DNA of 50,968 nucleotides from a virus (IMGVR_UViG_3300020711_000014:1-50968), one strand, 5' to 3'; counted from the first letter of the stretch, positions 7,075 to 15,983 are shown. Numbers and translations: made by a program. The notes: a model not told the origin generated them from the letters alone.

Positions 7075-8589
7075 ATGCCATTTCAGTCGGAAAACCAACG
7101 AAAAGCGATGTACGCTGCTGCCGCGGGCAAATCTAATATTGGTATTCCAAAATCAGTAGGTGAAAAATTCATTAAACATAAAGATGACGGCGAAGCCGAA
7201 AATCTTGAATGGTTAAATGAACTTCTATTAAAAGAAATGGAAGTAAAAGCATTAAAAGAGGATTCTTTGGTATCTGCGCCCGTTCTTTTGGCGCCTACAG
7301 AGTTTGAAACTGATAGCAATATCGTGGTTCGCAAAGGCGAATTAAGCCACGAATTACGAAAATTGCAAATTAAAGATATTGGCGAAAAACTATATCAAGT
7401 TGCCCAGCACATTAAAGATCTTAAAAAAGACGATGATTGCGACGAAGAAGCTGTCCCGCGTTTTGGTGTAGAAGATAAAAACGATGCAGACCCATGCTGG
7501 GAAGGCTACAAACAATACGGCATGAAAGAAAAAGACGGTAAAAGCGTACCAAATTGCGTACCAGATGCCGAAAATGAACCAATTGAACAAAATGCTCAAT
7601 TAGTTCCAGAACCACCAAAAGAAGTAAAACCCGAAGATAACATGGGCGGCGCTCAAGGTAGAGCTGCTGGCATTATGTTTATCACCCCAAACGAAGAAGT
7701 TTTGATGATTCGTAGAGGCATGGGTGGTGGTGACTATCCCGGCACTTGGTGTATTCCGGGCGGGCATCAAAAAGGCGATGAAACCCTTGAAGAATGCGCC
7801 CGCCGTGAATGTAAAGAAGAAACTGGTATTGACTATAAAGGCAAACTAGAAGTTCTTTATGACGACGGACAATTCTGCTATTACGTTGCTCACAACTTCC
7901 CTAAAGAAGAAGTAAAACTAAATTACGAATCTTCTGGATCTGATTGGTGCAGCCCAACAGTTCCGCCAATGCCATTACATCCGGGTTTAGAAAATGCGTT
8001 CAAAATTGCAATGGCTAAAACCGAAACCGATGTAGCTAAATTGATCGCTGAGGGTTTATTAGCTAGCCCACAGATGTATGCCAATATTGCTTTGTTAGCA
8101 ATTCGCATCACCGGTACAGGTTTAGCGTTCCGTTCAAGTATCGGTGAACACGTTTGGCGTGATCCATCTTTGTATTTAAACGATGAGTTTTTACAGCGTT
8201 GTAACGGCTTGATGGTAATCATGGATCACCCCGAAACTCAAGTATTAACAACCGAAGAATTTAAAAATCGTGCAGTTGGTTCTGTTTTGCTACCTTACAT
8301 TAAAGGCGATGAAGTCTGGGGTATTGCAAAGATCTATGACCAAGATGCAATTTCCGAAATTTTGGAAGGCGAAGTATCGACTTCCCCAGCAGTTGTTTTT
8401 GACCAAACTGCTGGTAACATTACACTTACAACCGAGAATGGCGAGCCACTCTTGATTGAGGGTGTGCCATTCCTACTGGATCACATAGCAATCGTTACGA
8501 AAGCTAGGGGTTCAAAGGGAGTATGGGACAAAGGCGGCGACGCCGCTGGAGTTTTATTAACTAACAATGAGGTGTCTGAAAATGACTGA
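7075..8589 (+). CDS. DUF2213 prohead-protease-like protein with internal Nudix domain
   Basis: 504 aa in three blocks. N-terminal about 190 residues: MPFQSENQRKAMYAAAAGK plus a charged linker with a Cys-containing CWEGYKQYGMK segment. Residues about 195-300: Nudix hydrolase with a complete box G-x5-E-x7-REUxEExGU at 230-252 (GGHQKGDETL... REC KEETGI), including all metal-binding Glu. Residues about 310-490: DUF2213, a family found where the prohead protease sits, with LAFRSSIGEHVWRDPS and MVIMDHPETQV. It lies between head morphogenesis and scaffold genes. Maturation protease is inferred from family and position; a Nudix domain inside it is unusual. Confidence 0.8.
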   Translation: MPFQSENQRKAMYAAAAGKSNIGIPKSVGEKFIKHKDDGEAENLEWLNELLLKEMEVKALKEDSLVSAPVLLAPTEFETDSNIVVRKGELSHELRKLQIKDIGEKLYQVAQHIKDLKKDDDCDEEAVPRFGVEDKNDADPCWEGYKQYGMKEKDGKSVPNCVPDAENEPIEQNAQLVPEPPKEVKPEDNMGGAQGRAAGIMFITPNEEVLMIRRGMGGGDYPGTWCIPGGHQKGDETLEECARRECKEETGIDYKGKLEVLYDDGQFCYYVAHNFPKEEVKLNYESSGSDWCSPTVPPMPLHPGLENAFKIAMAKTETDVAKLIAEGLLASPQMYANIALLAIRITGTGLAFRSSIGEHVWRDPSLYLNDEFLQRCNGLMVIMDHPETQVLTTEEFKNRAVGSVLLPYIKGDEVWGIAKIYDQDAISEILEGEVSTSPAVVFDQTAGNITLTTENGEPLLIEGVPFLLDHIAIVTKARGSKGVWDKGGDAAGVLLTNNEVSEND

Positions 8590-9421
8590 AAATAAGATTG
8601 AGCCAAAGGCAGATGCCCAAGGCGATAAATTAGATGCCATTATGTCTTTATTGGGAAAAACAATGTCCCGTTTAGATGAAATGGAAAAAAACCTTCCTGC
8701 GCCACCCCTAGTAACTGCGGCTGATAAAAAAGCTAAAGCGAAAAAAGATGACGACATGGAAGCATGTGACGATGATGAAGAAGAAGAAGCTAAGAAAGAT
8801 GACGATGAGTCTGAAGCTAAAGCTAAGAAATTCATGATGCGTAAGGCTAAGAAGGACGCAGAGGGATCTGATCCTAAAGAGCACGGCAAAGCTGGCGAGA
8901 TCAAGCCAGATGACGAAGGCGAAGTTGAACATCCGGGTCATATGGAGTTCAAAAAAGACGACGACGAAGAAGATGACCGTAAAGATGATGACGAAGAAGC
9001 AGCTAAGAAAGATGACGAAGAAGCCGCATACGCTGATTGTCAAGCTAAAGCTGATTCTGTTTACTCAGCTTTTGGTAAATCTGCATCACGTCCATTACAA
9101 GGCGAAAGCTTAATGGCTTATCGCAAACGTATGCTCCGTGGTTTGCAAGCTCATAGCGACGAAATGAAAAACGTAAACATCAACAAGATTGCTGACGAAA
9201 CAATGTTGCAAATCGTTGAAAAACGTGTTTATGCTGACGCTCTTGCTGCTTCCCGTGGAACTGGCGCAATCGCAAAAGGTCAATTGATCGCGTTGCACAA
9301 GAAAGACCAAGCTGGTCGTACCATCACTGAATACCGTGGTGATATGGAAGCATGGTTAGGTGACTTCAAGCTCCCAACTCATCGGGTCGTGAAGTTTAAT
9401 ACTGAAAATGTTAAGCGATAA
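8582..9421 (+). CDS. Putative scaffolding protein, Asp/Lys-rich
   Basis: Start set at the ATG giving MTENKIEPKADAQG; it overlaps the protease gene by 8 nt. 279 aa. Residues about 45-150 form an extreme Asp/Glu/Lys-rich coiled region (many KKDDDEE repeats), followed by a compact helical C-terminus (MAYRKRMLRGLQAHSDEM, then NINKIADETMLQIVEKRVYADAL). Highly charged helical proteins between protease and capsid genes are usually scaffolds, removed by the protease. No sequence family is recognised, so the role is inferred from place and composition. Confidence 0.7.
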   Translation: MTENKIEPKADAQGDKLDAIMSLLGKTMSRLDEMEKNLPAPPLVTAADKKAKAKKDDDMEACDDDEEEEAKKDDDESEAKAKKFMMRKAKKDAEGSDPKEHGKAGEIKPDDEGEVEHPGHMEFKKDDDEEDDRKDDDEEAAKKDDEEAAYADCQAKADSVYSAFGKSASRPLQGESLMAYRKRMLRGLQAHSDEMKNVNINKIADETMLQIVEKRVYADALAASRGTGAIAKGQLIALHKKDQAGRTITEYRGDMEAWLGDFKLPTHRVVKFNTENVKR

Positions 9422-9431
9422 GGAATAAGCC

Positions 9432-10091
9432 ATGACCGCACAAATTTCTCTACAACCAATGGTAACAACCAACGCTGCTGGCTTATTTAATGTCAACTCC
9501 GCTGGTTTTACACAAGGTGATGCACTCGACGATCCAGCAGTTAAATTCTGGTTGGCTGGTGGTGTTCTTTCAACTTCTGCTACTTCTCCTTTATGGGGCG
9601 GAGTTCCAATTGCTGAATTGATCCCAACTGCACAATCTGGTGTTTACTCTGGTGACACACAACCCGGTACTGACACATTAGGTTCTACCATTATCCAAGC
9701 ATCTACTGTAGCTGCTCCGACTGGTATTTCCGTGTTTAACCAAGCTTTCCAAGGTATCACAACCCCACAAAGCACAGCACCGTTGTACTCTCCCGGCATG
9801 TCTGTAAACTTCTACCGTTTCGGTTCAGGCGCTCGTATTCCATTGCCTTGCGATGCTTCTATCGTAGCTTTGGCTGGCAGCTCTATCACTGAAACTGTGT
9901 ATTGGGATACAACAAACCTCCGTTTAACAACAACAGCAACGAGCAACTTTGCAGTACCTTGCAAAATCTTGCGTATTAGCACTTCTGGTAACAAAATTGT
10001 TAACTACAATTCTGGTACTGGCAATGCTAACTGGTCTAACACCATCGTTGGTGGCTCATCTGCTGCTCCTGTAGCAGTTGTTCTAATCTAA
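9432..10091 (+). CDS. Probable head decoration / structural protein
   Basis: 219 aa, rich in Ser, Thr, Ala and Gly with beta-strand alternation and no charged coiled coil. RBS AAGGA. Placed between scaffold and major capsid genes, where decoration (cement) proteins lie in DUF2184-type phages. No catalytic motif. High expression is suggested by good ribosome sites and codon choice like that of the capsid gene next to it. Confidence 0.65.
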   Translation: MTAQISLQPMVTTNAAGLFNVNSAGFTQGDALDDPAVKFWLAGGVLSTSATSPLWGGVPIAELIPTAQSGVYSGDTQPGTDTLGSTIIQASTVAAPTGISVFNQAFQGITTPQSTAPLYSPGMSVNFYRFGSGARIPLPCDASIVALAGSSITETVYWDTTNLRLTTTATSNFAVPCKILRISTSGNKIVNYNSGTGNANWSNTIVGGSSAAPVAVVLI

Positions 10092-10105
10092 GAAAGGAAT
10101 AGATC

Positions 10106-11131
10106 ATGTCAGGTTTTGCACCTTCATATGTAACAGTAAATCCACACTTCATGATGCCTGAGCTGATTATGCAGTACAGCTTGGCTTCTGGTGCGTTTAC
10201 AACTCTGGCAACAGAGAACCCAATGCCACGCTTAGGCGAGGCTGACCTTTATGTTTACGCTAAAAAGGTTCAGTTGACGACTCAAGTATCTGCTAACCAA
10301 TCGACTGCTAACCAGTTGCCAAGCGCATCTGTTATCCCTTCGATGATTAGTACTGCTACTTATCGTCTGCAAACCCGCGCTCAGTACGACAACTTCGATG
10401 AAGCTGCTACTGGTGCTTGGGGCTATGCACTCCCAGAGGCTCTCCGTCTTGCTGCTCGTCAAGGTATCGCCCAGCAGTTGCGTAACGCTCTTCTCTATGG
10501 CTACAACCCAGCCAACGGCGAAGGCTTGCTCAATACTTCTGGCGCTACTCGCATCAACTTAGGTGCAGACAGCAACGGTAACGTAGGCTACAGCACATGG
10601 GATTCTGGTCAATTAGCTCAGTTCTTGCTAAATGCAATCGGTAACTTAAAAACTACTACATTGCAAATTGGTCAACCTTTGCGCTTGGTATTCCTTGCTC
10701 CACAGCGTTTCATTCAACAGATCAGCTACGGCGGCATCGTGTCATTGACACAATTCCAACGTATCGGCGCTGGTGTTGAAACTGCTGCTGGCTTGGTTGA
10801 AACCGTAGCTCAGTGGGCAGGTGGTGACGATGTATCTTTTGCTGCTGATGACACACTCATCGGTCAAGGTTACGGCGGTACTGACGCAATCATCTTGATT
10901 GCTCCAGAACTCAAGATTCCTAAAGCAAACTCACGCATCAACACCAACGTATTTGCTGAATTGACACCAAATACAACTGCAACATCTTTGATGCTCTGCG
11001 ACGTGGCTGCACCTACAGAGATTCCTACTCCATTGCCAGACGGTGGTATTACTACCCTCTACACAATGCGTAGCACCTCTGGTTGGGGTATCCGTCCAGA
11101 AGGCATGACGATTATTTCGGCTGCCTATTAA
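10106..11131 (+). CDS. Major capsid protein, DUF2184 type
   Basis: 341 aa. Family-like segments: MMPELIMQYSLASGAF near the N-terminus, TRAQYDNFDEAATGAWGYAL (about 92-111), LLYGYNPANGEGLLN (about 130-144), and a C-terminus ending TSGWGIRPEGMTIISAAY. The start carries AGAAAGGAAT as RBS. It is followed at once by a strong terminator, as expected for the most abundant virion protein. The fold should be HK97-like; a processed N-terminal delta domain is not obvious. Confidence 0.88.
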   Translation: MSGFAPSYVTVNPHFMMPELIMQYSLASGAFTTLATENPMPRLGEADLYVYAKKVQLTTQVSANQSTANQLPSASVIPSMISTATYRLQTRAQYDNFDEAATGAWGYALPEALRLAARQGIAQQLRNALLYGYNPANGEGLLNTSGATRINLGADSNGNVGYSTWDSGQLAQFLLNAIGNLKTTTLQIGQPLRLVFLAPQRFIQQISYGGIVSLTQFQRIGAGVETAAGLVETVAQWAGGDDVSFAADDTLIGQGYGGTDAIILIAPELKIPKANSRINTNVFAELTPNTTATSLMLCDVAAPTEIPTPLPDGGITTLYTMRSTSGWGIRPEGMTIISAAY

Positions 11132-11151
11132 TAAAATCTCGTGAGGATTTT

Positions 11152-11175
11152 AACCACCCTTCGGGGTGGTTTTTT
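11152..11175 (+). terminator. Rho-independent terminator after major capsid gene
   Basis: AACCACCC-TTCG-GGGTGGTT followed by a T run. An 8-bp perfect stem with a UUCG tetraloop. Confidence 0.9.
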
Positions 11176-11195
11176 GTTAATATATGAGAACCCAA

Positions 11196-11261
11196 GTGAT
11201 GCTGGGAAACATTCTTTATGGGGAGCCGGGGGTTCAAAAGACCCCGCATCATCGGCTTCCC
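11196..11261 (+). ncRNA. Structured intergenic RNA with competing helices
   Basis: Several complementary segments: GGGGAGCCG (11220-11228) with CGGCTTCCC (11253-11261); inside it GGGGT/ACCCC (11229-11233/11241-11245); GTGATGC (11196-11202) with GCATCAT (11246-11252); and TGGGAA (11203-11208) with TTCCCA (11257-11262). The second and third helices would form pseudoknots with, or compete against, the first. There is no U tract. It is probably a leader element controlling the next gene. No Rfam identity is known to me. Confidence 0.5.
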
Positions 11262-11281
11262 ACCCATACTAGGGGAAAATA

Positions 11282-11788
11282 ATGGATTTATTTATCGCAA
11301 ATTGCAGTAAACAGGACTTTTTGTTCACATATATGTTGCCTGAGAACATTAGACCTTTTTCACACAAAATCCGTGCTGGAGCACAAATTAAGCTAGTTCA
11401 AGATCAACTTCAAGTCGATGCGATCATTAAACAGCATGAGTTGTATGGAATGATGGAAGTCACTAAAGTTAAAAAAGGCTTTGGTGGACTATGCTATCGT
11501 TTTAATAAACCAATTAATGTTGAAGCAATTGAAGCCGGTATTAGTCAATCTGACCAAGAAAATATTGACCGCGCTCAAGAAGCCCGTAGTATCACTGCCG
11601 CAGCGCAAGATCAAATCATTTCAATGAAAGCACAAGAAATGGGAATCAAACAAAAGGGCGGTATTGAGTTTGAAATTACGGAAGATAAAAAGAACGCAGC
11701 CGATCAATCCGAAAAGTTTGACCAAAAAATTGAAGTGATTCATGAAGGTGAAGCACCAAAAGGACGTGGTAGACCAAGAAAAGGATAA
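11282..11788 (+). CDS. Hypothetical protein with C-terminal AT-hook-like motif
   Basis: 168 aa. N-terminus MDLFIANCSKQDFLFTYMLP. The middle contains helical segments (ENIDRAQEARSITAAAQDQI) and the last residues are KGRGRPRKG, matching the minor-groove AT-hook core GRP flanked by basic residues. It is bracketed by terminators at 11152 and 11794, so it has its own transcription unit, led by the structured RNA element. It lies between capsid and connector genes. It may be a head-associated DNA-binding protein, but the function is unknown. Confidence 0.7.
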   Translation: MDLFIANCSKQDFLFTYMLPENIRPFSHKIRAGAQIKLVQDQLQVDAIIKQHELYGMMEVTKVKKGFGGLCYRFNKPINVEAIEAGISQSDQENIDRAQEARSITAAAQDQIISMKAQEMGIKQKGGIEFEITEDKKNAADQSEKFDQKIEVIHEGEAPKGRGRPRKG

Positions 11789-11793
11789 TAAAT

Positions 11794-11814
11794 AGCCCCC
11801 TTGCGGGGCTTTTT
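11794..11814 (+). terminator. Rho-independent terminator
   Basis: AGCCCC-CTTGC-GGGGCT followed by TTTT, 6 nt after the stop of the AT-hook protein. Confidence 0.88.
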
Positions 11815-11850
11815 CATTTAGAATATAGAAAATCTTTCTAGGATGGTTCT

Positions 11851-12309
11851 ATGGCTGATCCAATTGTTTCGCCACCCTCGTTAAACGGCTTTATTGCGTG
11901 GGCGCAAGCCGTTATGGGTATTCCCACTCAGGCTATGTCACCAACCGACCCCGGCTGGAATTACGCTTATGTATTGGCTTTGGATATTGTTCCAACCGAT
12001 TTTGCGGCAACTGTACCTGATATTTATACGCTGACAGTTTATAACTGGGCAGGAAGTCAGCTTTTACAGTTTCAACAAGATTACGCTGGACAAAGCTATT
12101 TCACTACATTACGCGCTCAATTTGGCATTAACAACTTTATTGCCGGTGTAGTCACATCTGCGGGCGACGTAAGCACGAATGAAGCGCTTGCCGTAGGTCA
12201 TGGCTTGCGTGATCTTAGCTTATTGGATTTGCAACGCATTAAAGACCCATACGGGCGCGTAGCGCTGTCATACATGCAACAACTTGGCACACTCTGGGGC
12301 TTAACCTAA
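11851..12309 (+). CDS. Head-tail connector protein (putative)
   Basis: 152 aa. MADPIVSPPSLNGFIAWAQA start after CTAGGATGG. Mainly helical with aromatic-rich segments (SQLLQFQQDYAGQSYFTTLR). It is the first gene after the capsid block and is directly coupled to the next gene (TAATG), where adaptor proteins that bind the portal are encoded. It resembles DUF4054-type adaptors in position and size; no motif decides this. Confidence 0.6.
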   Translation: MADPIVSPPSLNGFIAWAQAVMGIPTQAMSPTDPGWNYAYVLALDIVPTDFAATVPDIYTLTVYNWAGSQLLQFQQDYAGQSYFTTLRAQFGINNFIAGVVTSAGDVSTNEALAVGHGLRDLSLLDLQRIKDPYGRVALSYMQQLGTLWGLT

Positions 12310-12779
12310 TGAAGCTACATTTAGGCGTTGTAGAAGTACCTGAAATTGAAGGTACTACCTATACCGTAGGACAAGACCTTGAAAAAAGATACGGTCTATT
12401 TTCAATGTTTTATAACGCCCATCAACAAGAGATTGCCGATTTAATCGCTAAAGACGCCGCAATAGGTTTAGAAATGGCAGAAAAAAACATGCCAATTTCT
12501 GTAAAATCTGTTTTTGCAGTTAGCGGGGAAACAATTACCGATAAAATGCACAACTTTTTGACTAGTCAAGAAATCGAACGCGTGGCGGGAAAATACGGCG
12601 AAGAAGGTATTCCAACCAAAGCCGCATTAGAAGGCATTAACACTCGCACTGCAACCGGAAAAGCTCCTAAAAGAATACGAAAAGGTCAAAAATTTAAAAA
12701 GGTGGTTACAGGTGTTCGCCGCCCATCTTTTATTGATACCGGTATTTTTGAGCGATCTTTAAAAGGATGGATTGAATAA
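12309..12779 (+). CDS. Neck / tail completion protein (putative)
   Basis: 156 aa. MKLHLGVVEVPEIEGTTYTV start, overlapping both neighbours by 1 nt (TAATG). The C-terminal half is basic (RIRKGQKFKKVVTGVRRPSF) and ends in a short strand, FIDTGIFERSLKGWI, like tail-completion proteins of the HK97 gp10 group, which often end near TGxLxxSI. Function inferred from position between connector and sheath genes. Confidence 0.55.
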   Translation: MKLHLGVVEVPEIEGTTYTVGQDLEKRYGLFSMFYNAHQQEIADLIAKDAAIGLEMAEKNMPISVKSVFAVSGETITDKMHNFLTSQEIERVAGKYGEEGIPTKAALEGINTRTATGKAPKRIRKGQKFKKVVTGVRRPSFIDTGIFERSLKGWIE

Positions 12780-13780
12780 TGGCATCCGCAGTCGAAGCAG
12801 CAGGAGCAAAACCGCAACTTGGCGCTGGATTAGCCCAAGGTGTTGAAACTATATCCAACTACGAAGAGGTTACATTTACGCTTTATGTAAAGCTAGTGTT
12901 GCCTTTAGACGGCTATGTTTTTTGGGTAAATGCCAGTCTTTTGACTGACTCTGCTCTTTATAACGCATCGCAATATAACAAACTGCTTTATAACAACTAC
13001 CCAACTGGAATACCCCCAAAGCAAATTACGGCTAAAGGTTCATTCCATGTGCATCAAGATATGCACCAGTTGGCGGATAGAACAACCGTTTACAACCATA
13101 TTATTTTTACTTCTTTGCAACCTATACAAGATTTCAATTTAGTAAACCCACAGTTTTTGTATATTGCAAACTATCAGGGCTATAAATACGCTTTTAGCCG
13201 TAGGGAAAACTACTACAAACAAGCTGATTTATACCACTATCGTGGCGACGCGCTCTATTCCATTATGGATACGCAGGTCATTGATTCCATGACTGGATTC
13301 GATACTACCAGCGTAATCGTATCCAATAGCCTTCCAATTTGGCTTGGTTTAAATCAGTTTTTCCCTATGTACCCATCGTATTTGGTGGAACAAAACTTGC
13401 CTCCAGTGTACGCGTCGGTAGATATTGATCCGCGACAAACCACTGCACTGCAAGATTTCCCGCTATTAGACCCAGAATCTAACCCATATCAGTTAGTAAA
13501 AGATACGGTAAAAATTGAGCTTTTTGGGGTTAGAAACCACGATGCCCTTAATTTTGTTAACTACATACTGGATTACAGTCGAAATACAGACAATATTGGC
13601 TTAATGAATATGCCTGTAATGCAAGACGAAAAAGTTACCCAACCTGAATTAACTATTTTGGCTCAAAAGAAAACGATTACTTTTGAAGTCAGCTATTTTC
13701 AGACTACAGTAAATAATGTTGCAAGACAATTAATTGAACATGCGTTTATTACCCTTACACCGGGTACTATTCCAAGTTAA
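12779..13780 (+). CDS. Virion structural protein, connector region (333 aa)
   Basis: Mixed alpha/beta protein rich in Tyr, Asn and Gln (e.g. NASQYNKLLYNNYPTG), typical of virion proteins. Coupled to the preceding gene by TAATG. It ends the connector operon; a promoter-like sequence overlaps its stop (13777-13804). No family is recognised. It could be a neck protein or tail terminator. Confidence 0.65.
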   Translation: MASAVEAAGAKPQLGAGLAQGVETISNYEEVTFTLYVKLVLPLDGYVFWVNASLLTDSALYNASQYNKLLYNNYPTGIPPKQITAKGSFHVHQDMHQLADRTTVYNHIIFTSLQPIQDFNLVNPQFLYIANYQGYKYAFSRRENYYKQADLYHYRGDALYSIMDTQVIDSMTGFDTTSVIVSNSLPIWLGLNQFFPMYPSYLVEQNLPPVYASVDIDPRQTTALQDFPLLDPESNPYQLVKDTVKIELFGVRNHDALNFVNYILDYSRNTDNIGLMNMPVMQDEKVTQPELTILAQKKTITFEVSYFQTTVNNVARQLIEHAFITLTPGTIPS

Positions 13781-13804
13781 AATTAAGTAGTAAGATGTTA
13801 ATAT
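13777..13804 (+). promoter_or_regulatory. Predicted late promoter ahead of tail genes
   Basis: TTAAAA (13777-13782), 16-bp spacer, TAATAT (13799-13804). Same geometry as the sites at 3053-3080 and 34915-34942. A strong AAGGAG RBS for the next gene follows. Confidence 0.5.
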
Positions 13805-13833
13805 CTCAACCTAGTGTATAAAAGGAGTTACAA

Positions 13834-14148
13834 ATGGCAATCGTTACCAACCCAACCGTTCAAAATGGTGCTTTACTGACAGCCCAAGGTCAAAAAACAT
13901 TTTTCAATATCACTGCTGATACTTTAGTAAAAGCGACTGCTGGTCGTGTTGCTAAGGTTAGCGTTTTAGTTGCTGGCTCTGTTGCTGGCTCTGTAAACGA
14001 CGCTGCAACTATTGGCGGTGCTGCTACTGCAAACGAAATTGCAGTAATCCCAAACACTGTTGGCGTTTATAACATTGACTTCCCTGTTTCTAATGGCATC
14101 GTCATTAAAGCTGGTACAGGCAATACTATCGCTGTTAGCTACATCTAA
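13834..14148 (+). CDS. Small beta-rich structural protein (104 aa)
   Basis: Rich in Ala, Val, Thr and Gly, with repeated VAGSVAGSV and strand-like alternation. No Cys and few charged residues. AAAAGGAG RBS. Placed just before the sheath gene. It may be a decoration or tail accessory protein. Composition and position support a virion component; no family is recognised. Confidence 0.6.
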   Translation: MAIVTNPTVQNGALLTAQGQKTFFNITADTLVKATAGRVAKVSVLVAGSVAGSVNDAATIGGAATANEIAVIPNTVGVYNIDFPVSNGIVIKAGTGNTIAVSYI

Positions 14149-14161
14149 TTAGGGGGCAACT

Positions 14162-15472
14162 ATGCCAAATATTGTAAACGTAGTTGTCACCCAACAGGTG
14201 GCAAGTGCGCCAAGTCAGCTACAACAAACTGGCGCACTTGTTTCCCAAGGGGGAACAACTTTAGCTGCTGGAACAAGTCAACTATTGACCCAGCTTTCAG
14301 ATTTAACTTCTATTCTTAGAAGCTCTAGCGCTATTGCTTCAGCATCTTGGACAGGCGGAACTGTAACAGTAACTACTACCGCAGCTCACGGCGTTCCTTC
14401 TGGCGATACTATTCAAGGTATTATTGCTGGCGTTACCGTTAGCGGTAGCACTAATAACGGATATAACGGCACTTTCGCTATTACATCTACTGGTACAAAT
14501 ACTTTAACTTACGCTGTTGCAAGCAACCCCGGCACTGCCGTAACAACTTCAGCTTTCTTTACTATTGAAGATGTTTCTGAATTAGTAGCGATGGCTACTA
14601 CATTCTTTGCTCAAGGTTCTACTGTTTCAGTTTATGTATTAGAGTTGGGTGTTGATACTGTAGTTAACGGCGTAACTGCTTTAGAAGCGTATATAGCCAA
14701 TCCAACAATTAGATTTTACAGCTATTTGTTGCCTAAATCGTGGGATGTTACAGCAGCTCAAACAATGGCTAAGTTGTATACAAGTACAACTTCTCAATTG
14801 TATTTCTATGTAACTTCTACTTTAGCAACATACTCTGGTTGGGCAGGTATTAAATCAGCTTTTGTAACATTACAAAGCCCTGCTGCTCCATCAACAGAGT
14901 TTACTGCCGCTGCTATTTTCTGGGCTTCTTTGGCTTATAACCCAAGTGCAACTAATTTAGCGCATCCGTTTGAATACACTTATGTTTATTCTGTAACACC
15001 TTACGCTTTAACCAATTCTGTCCAAACAACTTTATTGGCAGCAGGTGTAAACTGGGTTGGTACAGGCGCACAAGGCGGTATTTCAAATACGCTAATTGAA
15101 GGCGGTACGTTTATGGATCTCAATCCATTTAACTACTGGTATTGCGTAGATTGGTTATCAATTAATGTGGCTCAGTCTTTATCTGCCGCAATTATTAACG
15201 GTTCTAATCTGCCTACAAATCCTTTGTACTATAATCAAGCTGGTATCAATACCTTGCAAAAGGTAGCTCAAGCAACAGTTAATAATGGTATTTCGTTTGG
15301 ATTGATCCTATCTCCAGCAAGCGTCGCTGCTGTTCCATTTACTACTTATGTAGCGCAGCACCCCGGAGATTACAGCACTGGTACTTACAACGGTTTGAGC
15401 CTAACATTTGTTCCATTGCGTGGATTTAGCTCCATTACTATTTACTTAACTGCATCTAACATTCCAGTTTAA
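14162..15472 (+). CDS. Tail sheath protein, DUF3383-like
   Basis: 436 aa. It begins MPNIVNVVVTQQVASAPSQL and has GALVSQGGTTLAAGTSQLL, as in DUF3383 sheath-like proteins of contractile phages. Residues about 60-125 form an inserted beta domain (TVTVTTTAAHGVPSGDTI ... GYNGTFAITSTGTNTL) similar to one in the baseplate J-like protein at 21179-22576. The C-terminal region AATVNNGISFGLILSPASV resembles the conserved sheath end. It contracts around the tube at infection and implies a myovirus morphology. Confidence 0.8.
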   Translation: MPNIVNVVVTQQVASAPSQLQQTGALVSQGGTTLAAGTSQLLTQLSDLTSILRSSSAIASASWTGGTVTVTTTAAHGVPSGDTIQGIIAGVTVSGSTNNGYNGTFAITSTGTNTLTYAVASNPGTAVTTSAFFTIEDVSELVAMATTFFAQGSTVSVYVLELGVDTVVNGVTALEAYIANPTIRFYSYLLPKSWDVTAAQTMAKLYTSTTSQLYFYVTSTLATYSGWAGIKSAFVTLQSPAAPSTEFTAAAIFWASLAYNPSATNLAHPFEYTYVYSVTPYALTNSVQTTLLAAGVNWVGTGAQGGISNTLIEGGTFMDLNPFNYWYCVDWLSINVAQSLSAAIINGSNLPTNPLYYNQAGINTLQKVAQATVNNGISFGLILSPASVAAVPFTTYVAQHPGDYSTGTYNGLSLTFVPLRGFSSITIYLTASNIPV

Positions 15473-15484
15473 GGAGAATAAATA

Positions 15485-15928
15485 ATGTTAAATCCACAAA
15501 TTCAACAAGGCACGTTAAATAGGCTACTAGCCAGCGTTGTTTACGCTACTTTTCCGCAACTAAACGTAACGGCTGGCTACTTATCTAAAGAAGCAATTAG
15601 CTTGGCTTTTGATGGTGATACTTCTCAACTTATTCCGACTTTAACGGGCGCTGTAACCAGCCCAGAGCCGTATATTTTTGGGACTGTCACTATGCATTTG
15701 CTAAGAACTCAAGCTCTTGGTGAAGCATATAGCAGTCAAATTCGTACTAACACTACATTAGGTTCTGTTACGGTTTACCCTGATACACAAGTATTACAGC
15801 CGTTCCAGTTAAATAACTGTGTTTTAATGAGTATTCAAGAAACAACTTTTGATGGTAATCAAGCGGGTTTAGTAGTACGCTTGCGTGGTGTATACAGTAT
15901 TAATAGCGCCTTATTTGCGGCAAGTTAA
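15485..15928 (+). CDS. Tail tube protein
   Basis: 147 aa, directly after the sheath gene with AAGGAGAATAA as leader, the normal sheath-tube order. Mostly beta strands (PYIFGTVTMHLLRTQALG; TLGSVTVYPDTQVLQPFQ), fitting a tube monomer that stacks as hexameric rings. A terminator follows. No distinctive motif; the call relies on order and size. Confidence 0.75.
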   Translation: MLNPQIQQGTLNRLLASVVYATFPQLNVTAGYLSKEAISLAFDGDTSQLIPTLTGAVTSPEPYIFGTVTMHLLRTQALGEAYSSQIRTNTTLGSVTVYPDTQVLQPFQLNNCVLMSIQETTFDGNQAGLVVRLRGVYSINSALFAAS

Positions 15929-15950
15929 CGTAAACTAGGCTAAAGCAATC

Positions 15951-15983
15951 TCCCCGGATTAGTAACTTTTTCCGGGGATTTTT
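15951..15983 (+). terminator. Rho-independent terminator after tail tube gene
   Basis: TCCCCGGA and TCCGGGGA arms (8 bp) with a 12-nt loop, followed by a T tract. It would limit read-through after the highly expressed sheath and tube genes. Confidence 0.88.

Noticed and set aside
11220-11262. tRNA-like T arm (GGGGGTTCAAAA...)
   Set aside because: GGTTCAAAA recalls a T loop and a 7-bp acceptor-like helix exists, but there is room for only one further arm and the T-stem does not pair properly. Treated as a leader RNA.
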